Made by a program: the position numbers and the translations under genes
In this document: positions 47,574 to 57,570 of the stretch, one piece after another
Layout: every line of letters starts with the position of its first letter
Numbering within the stretch: position 1 is the stretch's first letter
The notes under the pieces: generated by a model
Seen by the model: only the letters and a program-made list of their open reading frames with translations
The model's database searches: none
What the model was told of the DNA's origin: nothing
Assembly (NCBI GenBank): GCA_030062745.1
Contig: CP099841.1
Span: 9,628,501-9,692,500, forward strand
DNA: 64,000 bases
Source of the DNA: Capitulum mitella
Lineage: Eukaryota > Arthropoda > Thecostraca > Pollicipedomorpha > Pollicipedidae
Reading direction: 5' to 3'

Positions 47574-50500
47574 GTGAACGAGTTTACCTTGCTGACCAGT
47601 TGTAAATGATGCGGCAGAATGTGGAACAGGGCAGTCTAGGGTCCCCCGGTCGCTCGCCGTCATCATCAGTTCTGTTTTGCCTCTGCAGCTATGTTGTCGA
47701 AGCGCTTCCCCCACGTGAACGACCCTGAAACATCCAGGGTGGATCCAGGCAAACCTTTTCGGGCATCTCTATTAGTTTCTGACTCGGAGTATAAACCTGT
47801 TTTTGATGCTGGTTCCTTGCCCTGTAGCTGTTAACAGTCTTTGATGGACACGCCAGTTTTCGCTACTTGAGGTGACCTACGTTATGCTGGCTTCCCTATC
47901 GGGCGTCCGTGTTGATCCCGTCTGCGGTTTACCAGGTCAAGCTGGCCCTGCGAACCACTGGCCACTTGATGTTGGGCGTGGTGCGGATCTACTCCAAGAA
48001 GGAGAAGTACCTGCTGGCTGACTGCAATGAGGCATTTGTCAAGATCAAGATGGCGTTCCGGCCGGGCATGGTGGACCTCCCAGAGGAGAAGCGGGAGGCG
48101 GCCGTCAATGCCATCACCCTGCCGGAGGTCTTCCATGACTTTGACACGGCCATGCCCGAACTCAAGTAAGCTCTCTGTAGTTGCTGTGATCTGTGGACCG
48201 CACAGAATTATTGAGCTGATGGCTTGATCTGATCTCAGCTGTCGTATTGATGGAACGTGGGAAATATTTGGGGAATATCTGAGGTCAAATTGAAGAGTGC
48301 AGTTTTCTTTAGTTAAGGCGTGCTATTAAATAATAAATGTGTACATGTCGTTTGCAGAGCTACATACTTGTGGTAAAAATATAGTTGTGGTTAAAAAAAC
48401 TATATTTGAGATACACCATTTGGCTTCATACATGAAACATTGTCCTCTTCATGTTGTTCGAGCACATGGCAGGAACTGGCAGTGGGGGCGATTTGGATGT
48501 TTTGGTGGTCTGTTTGCGCCGCCTGCCGTGCTCGCTCCGGTATTGTCTGTTCTCGCCGCTGACGCTGTGCCGGCCCGTTCCAGCGACGTGGACATCCAGG
48601 CGCAGTTCTCGTTCAACCAGTCGCGCGCCGAGGAGATCACGATGCGCGAGGACTACGGCAACATCTCGCTGGTCACCGGCGACGACGGCTTCGGCGACAT
48701 GGGCTTCGACGCCGAGCCGCCGGAGCTGATGCGAGACGCCTCCACGCTCGAGCCCAGCTTGGAGAACGTGAGAGGGGCACGCGGACGGCCGTTCACGCGC
48801 TGCGACACCGTGGACATGGGCTGTGGGACCCGCAGACGAGGGTCGCCAGTGTAGGGCGGGGAGCTCACGACATTTCTTGGTGCGAAAGGGTGGTGGGGCT
48901 CGGGTTTGGCCAGGAAACGTTGATTTCATGTTGTGTCCGTGGCGTGTATACATTTGTAGACGCGCGGTGCGGTGTTCGAAGTTCCGACTGTGCGCGATAG
49001 CTGTACCCTTTGTCTGCCCGCTGATCCCTTTCCCAGCATCCGAACCTGTAGCATCGTCGGCCGCCGTCGGGTGTCTCCGTGCGACAGCATCCCCGCGTTC
49101 GGAATGTCGCTCTTCGCCTGTGACAACTGTCAGAGTTAATGCTGCTTTAGAATTTCGCAGTCGAACGTGTTGTGAAAACCCACGAACATCGTGCTGGCCG
49201 ATATCCCGTTATGTCAAGCTTGTCGCGCCACCCAGGCGAGGCGACGGCCATGTGTACCCGCCGCGTCCGGTCCGGGCGACGCCAGCTGACTGGCCCCGCC
49301 CCCTCCGCCCGCAGAACATGCTGTTCGACGGCAGCGGCGCGCCGAAGCCGGAGGCGGCGCCGGCGCCCGAGGCCAGCCAGCAGTCGACCTCGAAGGCGGG
49401 CGTCTCGGCGTTGGAGCTGGACGCGCCCATCCGCGACGACGGCTTCGGCGGGAACCTCGGCCAGGACATCATGGGTCAGTTCCGGGCGGGCTCCTGGGGC
49501 CTGGGGAGGGGATGGTGAGAAACATCGATGATCGGATGCTTATGTTTTTAACTGCTAAGCGTGTGGTCTGGCTGCGTGACTTGAGATTCATCAATTCTCC
49601 CAGTTGTAACTCGTGCAGTACTGCACTGATGCTATGCAACGCAGTCACTGATGTCTGAGAGAATCACCTTCCTCGCACCTCGCGATTCACCGGCCCCTTC
49701 TGGAGTGCCCTACCGGGACCTCTCCGGCGCTGGCCACCTGGAAGGACCACCGTCCCGCCGCGCGTCCCCGTGCGAGGCTGGCGTCACAGCAGGGTCGGCG
49801 GCCCGCCTGACCGTCCCCCGCCCGCCGCAGCGGGAGGCCTCTTCGACGGCGGTCTGTTCGACGATGCGCCGATGCCGGACGCGCCGCCGCCGACGCAGCC
49901 GCCCGATTCGCCGCCGGCCGCCCAGCCCGACGAGCACCACTCGGACGACGACTTCGACCGCATGGGCGCCAGCCCCATGGGCGGCGGGCACAGGTGAGCG
50001 CCGGCCGACGCCAGTTCGTCGACACCAGGACTCTGGCTTTGCTCCCGAAGACTTCGGGTGTATTTCCTACGTTTGTATGTATGTGCCGTGTCATTTAAAG
50101 ATGAATTAACGCTTAATTTAGCACATGAATTGATGTTGCTTTAATGTCTTTGAGAGCTTGACCATGGATTCTGTTTTGTATGTACGTCTGATTCATTGTG
50201 TCATGCGTTTTTTTCTCTTTTGTCGTGGTTGTCAGATCCGTTTCCGGCGTTCTGAGACCGGAGAGAAGTGCGGTCGGGACTGGTATACGTCACTGCGTGC
50301 CTCGGCCGCGGCGGTAGTGGCGGGGTCGCGGCGCCACACGCGCCGGCGACTGACCCTGCGCCTTTGCCAGCAGCTCGGACGGCGACTCGAGGCCGGGCTC
50401 GCCAGCCGTGGCGGCCGCCGCCGGGGTGGACGCGCCGATGGAGCCGCCGCCCGCCGCGGCGCCCGAGGCCGACGTGGAGCCTCCGGCGCATGATCAGACC

Positions 50501-53500
50501 ACCCTGCTGCAGAACGAGGAGGAGACGTTCGCCCTGCCGCCCGTGGACGCCAGCGCCATCAGAGGTAGGGTATAGGCTCGGAACGGCTCGCCCGGGAACG
50601 GGAATTAGCTCTGATTTCCATGATTCACTGTGGAGTCATTCGCATACATTCCCCACATCACCAGATGTGGGAAAGTGTTTTGTTCTGTGAAAAGTCGGCT
50701 TGAACGTTCGCATTGTGGAGCGGTGACGACGCATGACTGTTGTTCGGCTTTGCATCTTCTCGTTCTTACGAAAGCTGTCTTTGAAACGTCTTGAGTTTTT
50801 TGAACTGCAGGCAGTTCTTGAATGGTATTCAGTTTGGCAAACGGGGCCGCAGATCGTGTAACCGTTTTCACTTTGCTGACCTTCCCACGCAGCCGGCGTG
50901 ACGCGCAGCAAGCGGAAGCGGAAGCTGATCGTGGACGAGGTGAAGAACATCTCGGGCGAGGAGATGAAGACTCAGCTGTCGGACACGGCCGACATCGTGA
51001 CCTCGCTGGACCTGGCGCCGCCCACCAAGCGGCTCATGCACTGGAAGGAGACGGGCGGCGTGGAGAAGCTGTTCGCGCTGCCTGGACGCACCATTCCGGC
51101 CACCAGCCTGGGCAGGGTGAGGGCGGCGCGCGGGCGGGGAGGAGCAGGGGCTGGTCGATACTCTCCTCACGACAGTAAACAGTAGCATTAACAAGAAAAC
51201 TGTATTTCATCCCAGATCCCGAATTCCGGAAAGTTTTTCAGCCTGGTTATGATTCCAAGTGCATGTGGTAGGCCTTAAATGATGAGTACGCCTTTGTGCT
51301 CTACAGCCCGGAGTATCGAAAAATATGGGGATATTGTGGGGCCGTTTGTTGGGCGTGTAACGTCCCTTATGCCGCTGCCCGGTGCCGCGATATTGCGCGA
51401 TCCGCTCCGGCGGCCACGGTGCCGTCACGAGTCTCTGCGCCGCGTGCCGTAGATGTACATGCGCCACCTGACGTCACGGCCGGCCGACAACGAGGAGGGC
51501 GGCGAGGAGGCGGCGGCCGGCGCCGAGGACGAGCTGCAGCCGCCGCCGGAGCCGGCCAGGCACGAGGAGCGCCAGCCGCCGGCGCGCGCCGCCACACGCA
51601 AGAAGCGCAAGCGCGACTTCGAGCCCGAGCCGGAGGTGAGAGCAGCTTTCTGAAGCTGGCGCAAGGGCGGCCACGACGAGCTGGAGCCATAGCTGGACGT
51701 GAGCGTGACGACATGGGCTAGAGTTGGGTGCCAGCGTGACGACCTGGAGGAGGAGCCTGTATGAACGAGATGTGAGGTTGGTGGGCCGGCGGAAGCGTCA
51801 GTGGTATTGGAGTCGCCTGCAGGAACAGCGGGATGAACATGGCACCGTGGTGGTGTTGAGTTATGTCAGCTTGGGCGTCGTAAAGGGGCAGGATTTGCTG
51901 ATGGTTGGAAAAGGGAGAATTCGAATGATTTGAATTAGATCGGTTGCCATAACTGTATAATTGCCGTAATGTCATAATGCGAAATTCCTTTTGCGTGAGC
52001 GTAAAGCAAACAAGTTTTGCCTTTGAAATTACGTCTTATTATGGCTGCGGCCGAACAGCCATGTTTGTCGGCCTCACTGCGCCGAGCTTCATTTTTCTCA
52101 GCATGCACTGCACGCTTCTGGGTCAGTCTGACCATTCGGCTTCTCCGTCCTGTCCAGGAGGAGTCTCCGGCAGCGCTGGAGCAACAGCAGCTCCAACAGC
52201 AACAGCAGCAACAGCAGGCGGCCGCGGCTGCTGCTGCGGCGGCAGCGTCGGCGGCGGCGGCCGCGGCGGCAGCAGCGGCCGCGGCCGCGGCGGTGACCGA
52301 GCAGCAGGCGGTCGCCGAGGAGACACCGGAGCAGGCCGCCGAGCTGGCGGCGCCAGCGGTCGCGCCGGCCGAGCCGGCCGCGCCGGCCGCGCCGCCGGCC
52401 GAACCTGAGAGCGTGATGACCGCCCAGGCGGCCGTGGAGCCGCCCATCACCGACCAACCGCCGCCCATCCCGCACATGGAGAACATGGGATACGATCAGG
52501 TGAGTGTGACCGCGAGGCCCGCCCGCGGCCGGCGGCGGACTCTCGGCCCGCGCGAGACCGGCCAGTCGGGTCCGTGGCTCGCGTGGAGGGAATTTTCGGG
52601 CTGTTTGGACTTCGCATTTCTTGATAAAGCTGACTTCATTTATTCACTGGTATAGTTTGGTGTATAAGTCAATACATTTGTTTCGTATCGAAGTCTATAC
52701 CAGTGGAACTTTTCCCATGTTTGCAGTGAGCGCCATTTTCTCAGACATGTCTGGGTTTTGCGGAAAGCGTTTATCAGAATTCAGTCACAATTTCGTGAAC
52801 CATTTACCAAAGACGAACATTTATCATGCGCAAGCGTCAAGCAGTCACCGGACACTAGTCGCCCTAGTCGGGTATAGTTTGGCGCCGGCCGGGTCGGCGC
52901 ATGCCTGGAGCGTGGCCGAGCGTGCTCAGTCGGACGCGGCCGGCCCGGCCTGGCCTGCCTGCGCCGCCCTGCTGACGCCGCTCCCCTCCGCCCGGCAGCA
53001 GGCGTCCAACCTGGCCAACATGGGCTACGACGAGAACATCCCGCCGCCGGTGACGCCGGGCGCCGTCTCGGACCGCGGCCCGCTCAGCGTCTACAGCAAC
53101 GGCCCGGCCACGCCCTGGGAGGACGACATGGCGCAGACGCTCGGACAGGTGGGCTGGGGACGGTGATCTCGCTCGGACAGGTGGGCCGGGGGACGGTGAT
53201 CACGCTCGGACAGGTGGGCCGGGGGACGGTGTTCTCGCTCGGACAGGTGGGCCGGGGACGGTGTTCACACTCGGGACAGGTGGACCGGGGAACGGTGTTC
53301 TCGCTCGGACAGGTGGGCCGGGGGACGATGTTCACGCTCAGACAGGTGGGCCGGGGGACGGTGATCTCGCTCGGACAGGTGGGCCGCCGGCCGCCCGGGG
53401 TCGCTGGGGCGACGGGTGGACGGCTGCACTGTCAGGACGGGTCACGGCTCCACGTGGCGTGGGCTGCGTCACGCGGTCTTAGCGCAGGGCGATTCTCCAG

Positions 53501-54646
53501 CGGCATATGTCTGATGACATTTAGTGGGGCGGTTTCCAGGCGGTTGGATGCCGTCATACGGATACGACTCGAGCCATGGCTTGTGAGGCCAGTGCAGTCC
53601 AAGCTGCCGGGGTTGGCTTTCGGATCACGCCACTTGCGCTTGCGGTCACGCTTCTGTGCAATACCGGGGTGATAGGTGATAAATTGATAAATTCGTAAGG
53701 CTGCGGACAATATCTGTGTGATGAAACCCGGGTGGTATACCATGTTCAGGGCTTTTCCGACGTTCTGGTGTGAGGATATCGGCTTTGGTTGGAAAGCAAA
53801 TGCTCGTTAACATCTTTGTACACCAAGCTCTATTTTCTCCAGTGAGATGGATGTTTCTGGGCCTGAAAATAACACGTTATCTATCCATTGCTTGCATTCG
53901 ATACCTAGGTTCGTTCCAACGTTTCTTTTTGACGTACCTTTTTGTGGTCAGATGTCATATTCTTGGTGTCTGCCAATGTTCGGATTGGCTGCTGAAGACC
54001 CTGGCATCAGGGGGTTTGTGGCGCGGCCCCAGCTGACAGCAACCTTCCGGCCGTTGACCATTCTGCACTTGGCCCCGACAGCCGGACGAGGCGCAACAGG
54101 AGGGCGAGACATACGCCCAGTTCGAGGACCGCGTCAACAACAAGCGCGCCGCCGTCATGTACCGCGTCATCAAGACCAAGTTCGACGTCAGCGACCAGCT
54201 GCAGTTCAGCGACCTCTGCCGACGCAACAACCGAAAACAGGTCAGTCTCGCCGCGTCCCTGCCGCCTCTGATGTACAAGCTGATGGAGCGATTGGCGGTG
54301 GTGGGTTGTATTTCGTACAAACACTGGTGGCTGCGTATATCTGTCAGAAATCCAGTTTTAAAGCAATGCGACGGCCGAGTGCTCCGGGCATTCTAGAACT
54401 TGACTGCTTTTGCGGTGGCCATCACTTGAAGTAGATCGTCATTGCGCAGTGCGCAAGCGTTTCGTCGCTGAATATTGGAGCTAACAGAGCTAACAGAAGC
54501 TACGTGTCTGGCCCCGGTAGGTGGCGCAAAAGTTCTACACGGCGCTGGTGCTGAAGAAGCTGCAGATGCTGGAGCTGGAGCAGGAGTCGGCGTACAGCGA
54601 CATCATCATGACGCGCGGTCCCGGCTTCGACAGCGTCCAGCTGTGA
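47430..54646 (+). CDS. Rad21: RAD21/SCC1 cohesin kleisin, complete spliced gene
   Basis: Twelve coding exons with GT-AG junctions and consistent phases give 752 residues (human RAD21 has 631). The N-terminal kleisin domain ([20 protein letters not shown] and the rest of exons 1-2) binds the SMC3 head, and the C-terminal winged helix (exons 11-12) binds SMC1, closing the cohesin ring around sister chromatids in the nucleus. A separase-type site ELMR lies at residues 172-175, equivalent to the human site at R172. A second candidate, EPAR, lies at 466-469. The middle is acidic and Pro/Ala-rich, with a Gln then Ala run in exon 9 that explains much of the extra length. The conserved block [14 protein letters not shown] and [21 protein letters not shown] are in exon 7. 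Confidence 0.96.
47936..48165 (+). CDS. Rad21: Rad21 coding exon 2
   Basis: Acceptor TTTACCAG, donor TCAA|GTAAGC. It encodes [38 protein letters not shown] and [17 protein letters not shown], the rest of the SMC3-binding domain. Phase 2 at the end. Confidence 0.95.
48584..48767 (+). CDS. Rad21: Rad21 coding exon 3 (separase-site exon)
   Basis: Acceptor CGTTCCAG, donor GAAC|GTGAGA. It encodes [20 protein letters not shown], then [20 protein letters not shown]. The ELMR (48723-48734) fits the ExxR separase consensus at the position used in human RAD21. Confidence 0.93.
49315..49474 (+). CDS. Rad21: Rad21 coding exon 4
   Basis: Acceptor CCCGCAG, donor CATG|GGTCAG read as ATGG|GTCAGT (phase 1). 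It encodes [14 protein letters not shown] through [13 protein letters not shown]. The low-complexity linker is weakly conserved, so the exact donor is inferred from phase. Confidence 0.85.
49831..49993 (+). CDS. Rad21: Rad21 coding exon 5
   Basis: Acceptor CGCCGCAG, donor CACAG|GTGAGC. It encodes [13 protein letters not shown], which resembles the GGIFDDPP of human RAD21 in duplicate, then an acidic, Pro-rich linker with [11 protein letters not shown]. Confidence 0.88.
50371..50564 (+). CDS. Rad21: Rad21 coding exon 6
   Basis: Acceptor TTTGCCAG, donor AGAG|GTAGGG. It encodes a Ser/Ala-rich linker followed by the conserved [19 protein letters not shown], which matches the DQTTLVPNEEEAFALEPID block of human RAD21. 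Confidence 0.92.
50893..51116 (+). CDS. Rad21: Rad21 coding exon 7
   Basis: Acceptor CCACGCAG, donor CAGG|GTGAGG. It encodes [19 protein letters not shown] and [19 protein letters not shown], the strongly conserved centre of RAD21. The region downstream normally binds the STAG/SA subunit. Confidence 0.95.
51453..51635 (+). CDS. Rad21: Rad21 coding exon 8
   Basis: Acceptor GTGCCGTAG, donor GGAG|GTGAGA. It encodes [17 protein letters not shown], an acidic stretch, [11 protein letters not shown] (a candidate second separase site) and a basic [10 protein letters not shown] tail. It is phase 0 on both sides. Confidence 0.85.
52158..52499 (+). CDS. Rad21: Rad21 coding exon 9 (poly-Gln / poly-Ala)
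   Basis: Acceptor CTGTCCAG, donor TCAG|GTGAGT, 114 codons, phase 0. It opens with [11 protein letters not shown], a Gln run, then about 25 residues of almost pure Ala, then a Pro/Ala/Glu linker ending MENMGYDQ. The codons mix CAG/CAA and GCN, so the runs are not simple triplet slippage products. Confidence 0.88.
52999..53148 (+). CDS. Rad21: Rad21 coding exon 10
   Basis: The acceptor is a tandem CAGCAG (52996-53001), so the exon may start at 52999 or 53002 with one Gln more or less. It encodes [20 protein letters not shown] through [11 protein letters not shown] and ends ACAG|GTGGGC. The donor is reiterated downstream in a minisatellite. Confidence 0.88.
53149..53395 (+). repeat. 33-bp minisatellite reiterating the exon 10 splice donor
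   Basis: Starting at the true donor, units of 32-33 bases repeat the end of exon 10 plus the start of the intron (CTCGGACAG|GTGGGC, then CGGGGGACGGTG). Equivalent GT sites fall at 53149, 53181, 53214, 53247, 53280, 53313, 53346 and 53379. Using any downstream copy would read into a TGA at 53164-53166. Confidence 0.92.
53396..54081 (+). other. Remainder of Rad21 intron 10
   Basis: No exon or repeat recognised; it ends at the acceptor CCCCGACAG. Confidence 0.6.
54082..54240 (+). CDS. Rad21: Rad21 coding exon 11 (winged helix, first half)
   Basis: Acceptor CCCGACAG, donor AACAG|GTCAGT. It encodes [20 protein letters not shown], then [20 protein letters not shown], matching the SMC1-binding winged helix of human RAD21 (LELCRNTNRKQ). 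Confidence 0.94.
54521..54646 (+). CDS. Rad21: Rad21 coding exon 12 (winged helix end, stop)
   Basis: Acceptor CCCGGTAG. It encodes [20 protein letters not shown], then [19 protein letters not shown] and TGA. It matches the AAAKFYSFLVLKK and YSDIIATPGPRF segments at the human C-terminus. Confidence 0.95.
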   Translation: MAQKFYTALVLKKLQMLELEQESAYSDIIMTRGPGFDSVQL

Positions 54647-56165
54647 GCGGCCGCCGCCGAGGCGCCCAGTACAAACCTGGCCGGCGCCGGACGCTCCGCC
54701 CGTGCGGAGCGGACCCGTCGGGCCGACCTGCGCCATCGACTCGCCGAGGAGCGGAGTCAGGCCCGATCCCGTGGCCTGAGCGCGCGCCTATTGGCGCGCA
54801 CCTGCGGAGTTTCCAGTGGCGGCCCGCGCGTGTCAGTGTGCGCGACACTGGGTGGGGTGGAGGGGGGGGGGGTGCATGTGTTTCTGCTACAGAAGTTGGT
54901 ATCATCTCTCAATCACGTGTCATGGAAGGGCGCTCATCGGGCGGGAGACGACAAGGCACTGGCGTTCCGCCTGCCCGCGCCGTATTTAAGGTGTAAATCA
55001 CGCAGTAGTTTAGACTCGTGTCCGGTGTGAAGTCAGTGGAGACTGCTCGGAGAGGTCGCCCTCGGCCGCTGTCGGGCTGGCCGACTGGCGCCGTTTGTGC
55101 CGGGCCGCGGCGTCCTGTTGCACGTCCGCCGGCGGGGTCTGCTCCGCCGGTCTGGCCCTGGCCGCGCCGCAGTAACATATTCGGGGGGTTCGACTCGATG
55201 CTGCGTCGACCCGCCCGGACGCGAGCCCGCCCGAGCCGAGCCCGTTCGAGCCGACTCCGCCTCGCGACGATTCGATCCGAGCCGAGCCGGTCGTTCCGGC
55301 GCGGCTGGCGAAAGCCGAGCCGGCCGGGGCGGCGGCGAATGCCTCCGGTGCGCCGTGCTTGCGAGGAGGGTCGCGGGCACGGAGACCTGCCCAGGCTGGC
55401 CGCCGCTGACGAGGGATCTCACAGCGGACGTGTCGGCATCGGATTGCAGTCACTGGCGCGTGGTGGCCGGTGTTCCACGTTTTATGCAACCACGGCATAG
55501 GAAATAGACTGTCGGAACGTATCGTGTTTTGGACGGGAGATATGGTCTCATTGTCATACGGTCGCTCGGATCTGCGCAGGCGTTTGTAACCTGTGGATAC
55601 ATTGATCAACAAACCAGAAGCATGCAAGAGCAGTGAAACACTGCTAGTGAAAAACCACTGTCTGCGTAACTACGGCAGATACATCATTTCTTTGGGGGCT
55701 GCTGAAAGCGGATCTCAAGTTATGTGTTACAAAACAGCACGGGCCCTGGTAGATGTGGTTTCTGTTATGTTTTTGGAGGAAAATAATCGGTCTGAACTCT
55801 GGAAGCCCGACACTAAACATCGCCAGATCAATTATTGCTTTTCAGGATGCCCACGTGGGTGTTACGTGCTCAGCACCTGGGACACGATACCGCAAGGAAA
55901 CGTAAACTTGTATGAGGACTGGGCTTGCGATTAGCAATCAACGTGCTCACGAAGAACGTAGTTCTCGCCTCTGCGTCAAGGACCGCACTATACAATATGG
56001 GGTGACGCCCGACGGCACCTGATCTGTCTGAACACTGGGTCAGCCAGGCAAAGTTACGATGCCACTCAGAGCAAGATCGGACATCCATGACCCAGAGCGA
56101 CTAGCGGGTCCGGGGGATGGCTCCTCTCGCTGAAAAACCCCGGGCTAGCATGTTTCGTTGCGCCC
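54647..56165 (+). other. Rad21 3' UTR and intergenic DNA
   Basis: GC-rich to about 55500, then mixed. No canonical AATAAA occurs on the + strand before the MITE at 56166, so the poly(A) site is unresolved. Long open frames on both strands near 54475-55627 follow from the GC content and have no motif. Confidence 0.5.
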
Positions 56166-56512
56166 CAGGGGTGTCGATTTGTATTCTTTTGAGAGGGTCC
56201 TGGCGCACCCAATATTGTCTGCCGGTTTTAAATGCAAGTAACGAAAAGCACGGTCGCAATAGATAAACGGTAGTTTGAAAGTAAAGAATAAAGCCTAAAG
56301 CGATGTACGTATCTATATTTCTATCTTCTATCTATATATACCTATATACAAAAGGATAAATGCAATTTTTTACTCGATAAATGGTAACCAAAAACTTTGA
56401 ATTTCTGTTCATCAAACTAAAGTGGGCTAAATCCGGTGAGAAACCCACATTTGGGGGAAGGTTAGGTTGTCGGGGCCCTCGGCTCGGCCCCACAATCATT
56501 TATCCTACATAC

Positions 56513-56589
<77 letters not shown>

Positions 56590-56641
56590 ACATATATATA
56601 TACATATATACATATATCCTACATAGAAATCGACACCCCTG
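56166..56641 (-). mobile_element. Non-autonomous hAT MITE, copy 3
   Basis: Perfect 15-bp inverted ends, CAGGGGTGTCGATTT at 56166-56180 and AAATCGACACCCCTG at 56627-56641. They are flanked by TTGCGCCC and TTGCACCC, an 8-bp duplication with one change. The body is the reverse orientation of copies 1 and 2. A (TA)n expansion at about 56510-56577 explains its extra length. This copy best defines the family ends. Confidence 0.9.
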
Positions 56642-57516
56642 TTGCACCCGATCCTCTTTCTGGCGAAAATCGTAAATATTTTGTTTTCAAGACATTTTGT
56701 TTTGGACAGAAACGCGAATTTCGAAAACTGCGAATCAAAGTGGTTGGCATCTGAGATGAAATCAACATCTGGAGACAGGTTACGTTATACGGATGAAGAA
56801 TTATCCCTCCCTCACCAACCACGACGTGATAGGGTTGCGTCTGGTTCCGCCCTTGTTCAGAGCACACCTAGATTGTCGAGAAGCTTAGCTTATGCCACCA
56901 ATTCTTGTTTTATTTTCCTACGAGTACATCTTTATCAGCCGTCGTGGCGAGTTGCGCCTCGCCGTCACAACTAACAGTAGGATGCAACTGTTTTCTTTTA
57001 TGGCCATCGAGAGCAGCGTTAAACGGCCATAGCCATGGAATCCAAGGAAACGCGCAAGATGGCTACCAAAAACAATGGGGAAGGATAACGTCACAGTTCT
57101 TGCAGTGAACATTGCGCACGGCGTAAACATCACAAGCATATCAACATTTCAGAGCTCCAACAAAATCAGTCAACCATAAACAACCTTACGTATATAACCG
57201 TTACATGTATATAATGGTATCACTTGACCATCAGCTATTCGTCAAAATAAAATTCTGTCTGCTCATTAGTTCAAAGCTACTTTTGCGAACAGAACATGCA
57301 GCTTTGAGCAAGAAGGCACGATGCGGCCAAAGTTGCTAAATGTGACGTATTGTTACGAGGAAAATGTTTTGCTGCTTGGGAATGGGATTGCAAGGACGTA
57401 CAGTGGAGTTCGAGAGCAGTGCGTCATCGTGGCGTACATGGGCATGGTGATGCCCTAGAACGATTTTACTGCTGCATCTTTTGAGTGGCCAACACACAGG
57501 CAGACTAAAACAAAGA
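56642..57516 (+). other. Intergenic DNA and probable NEDD4 5' region
   Basis: No domain is recognisable. CpG content is ordinary, in contrast with the tract that follows 57570. If 57517 is the start codon, the promoter and 5' UTR of the NEDD4 gene fall here, but neither a TATA box nor another clear core element is visible. Confidence 0.4.
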
Positions 57517-57570
57517 ATGGAAGATAATGCCGTCAATGGGTATCAGCCACAGATGGGTCTAAATGGCCGT
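57517..57570 (+). CDS. Nedd4: Probable first coding exon of NEDD4-like ligase
   Basis: ATG in the good context AAAGAATGG opens 18 codons (MEDNAVNGYQPQMGLNGR) that end at a strong donor, CCGT|GTAAGT. Phase 0 fits the phase-0 start of the C2 exon at 59989. Short, variable N-termini before the C2 domain are usual in this family, so homology cannot confirm it; position, phase and donor support it. The CpG-poor tract begins directly after this donor, as it does after the presumed first donor of Rad21. Confidence 0.5.

Noticed and set aside
54475..55627. Possible extra gene after Rad21
   Set aside because: Frames open on both strands in GC-rich DNA without motifs; more simply 3' UTR and spacer.
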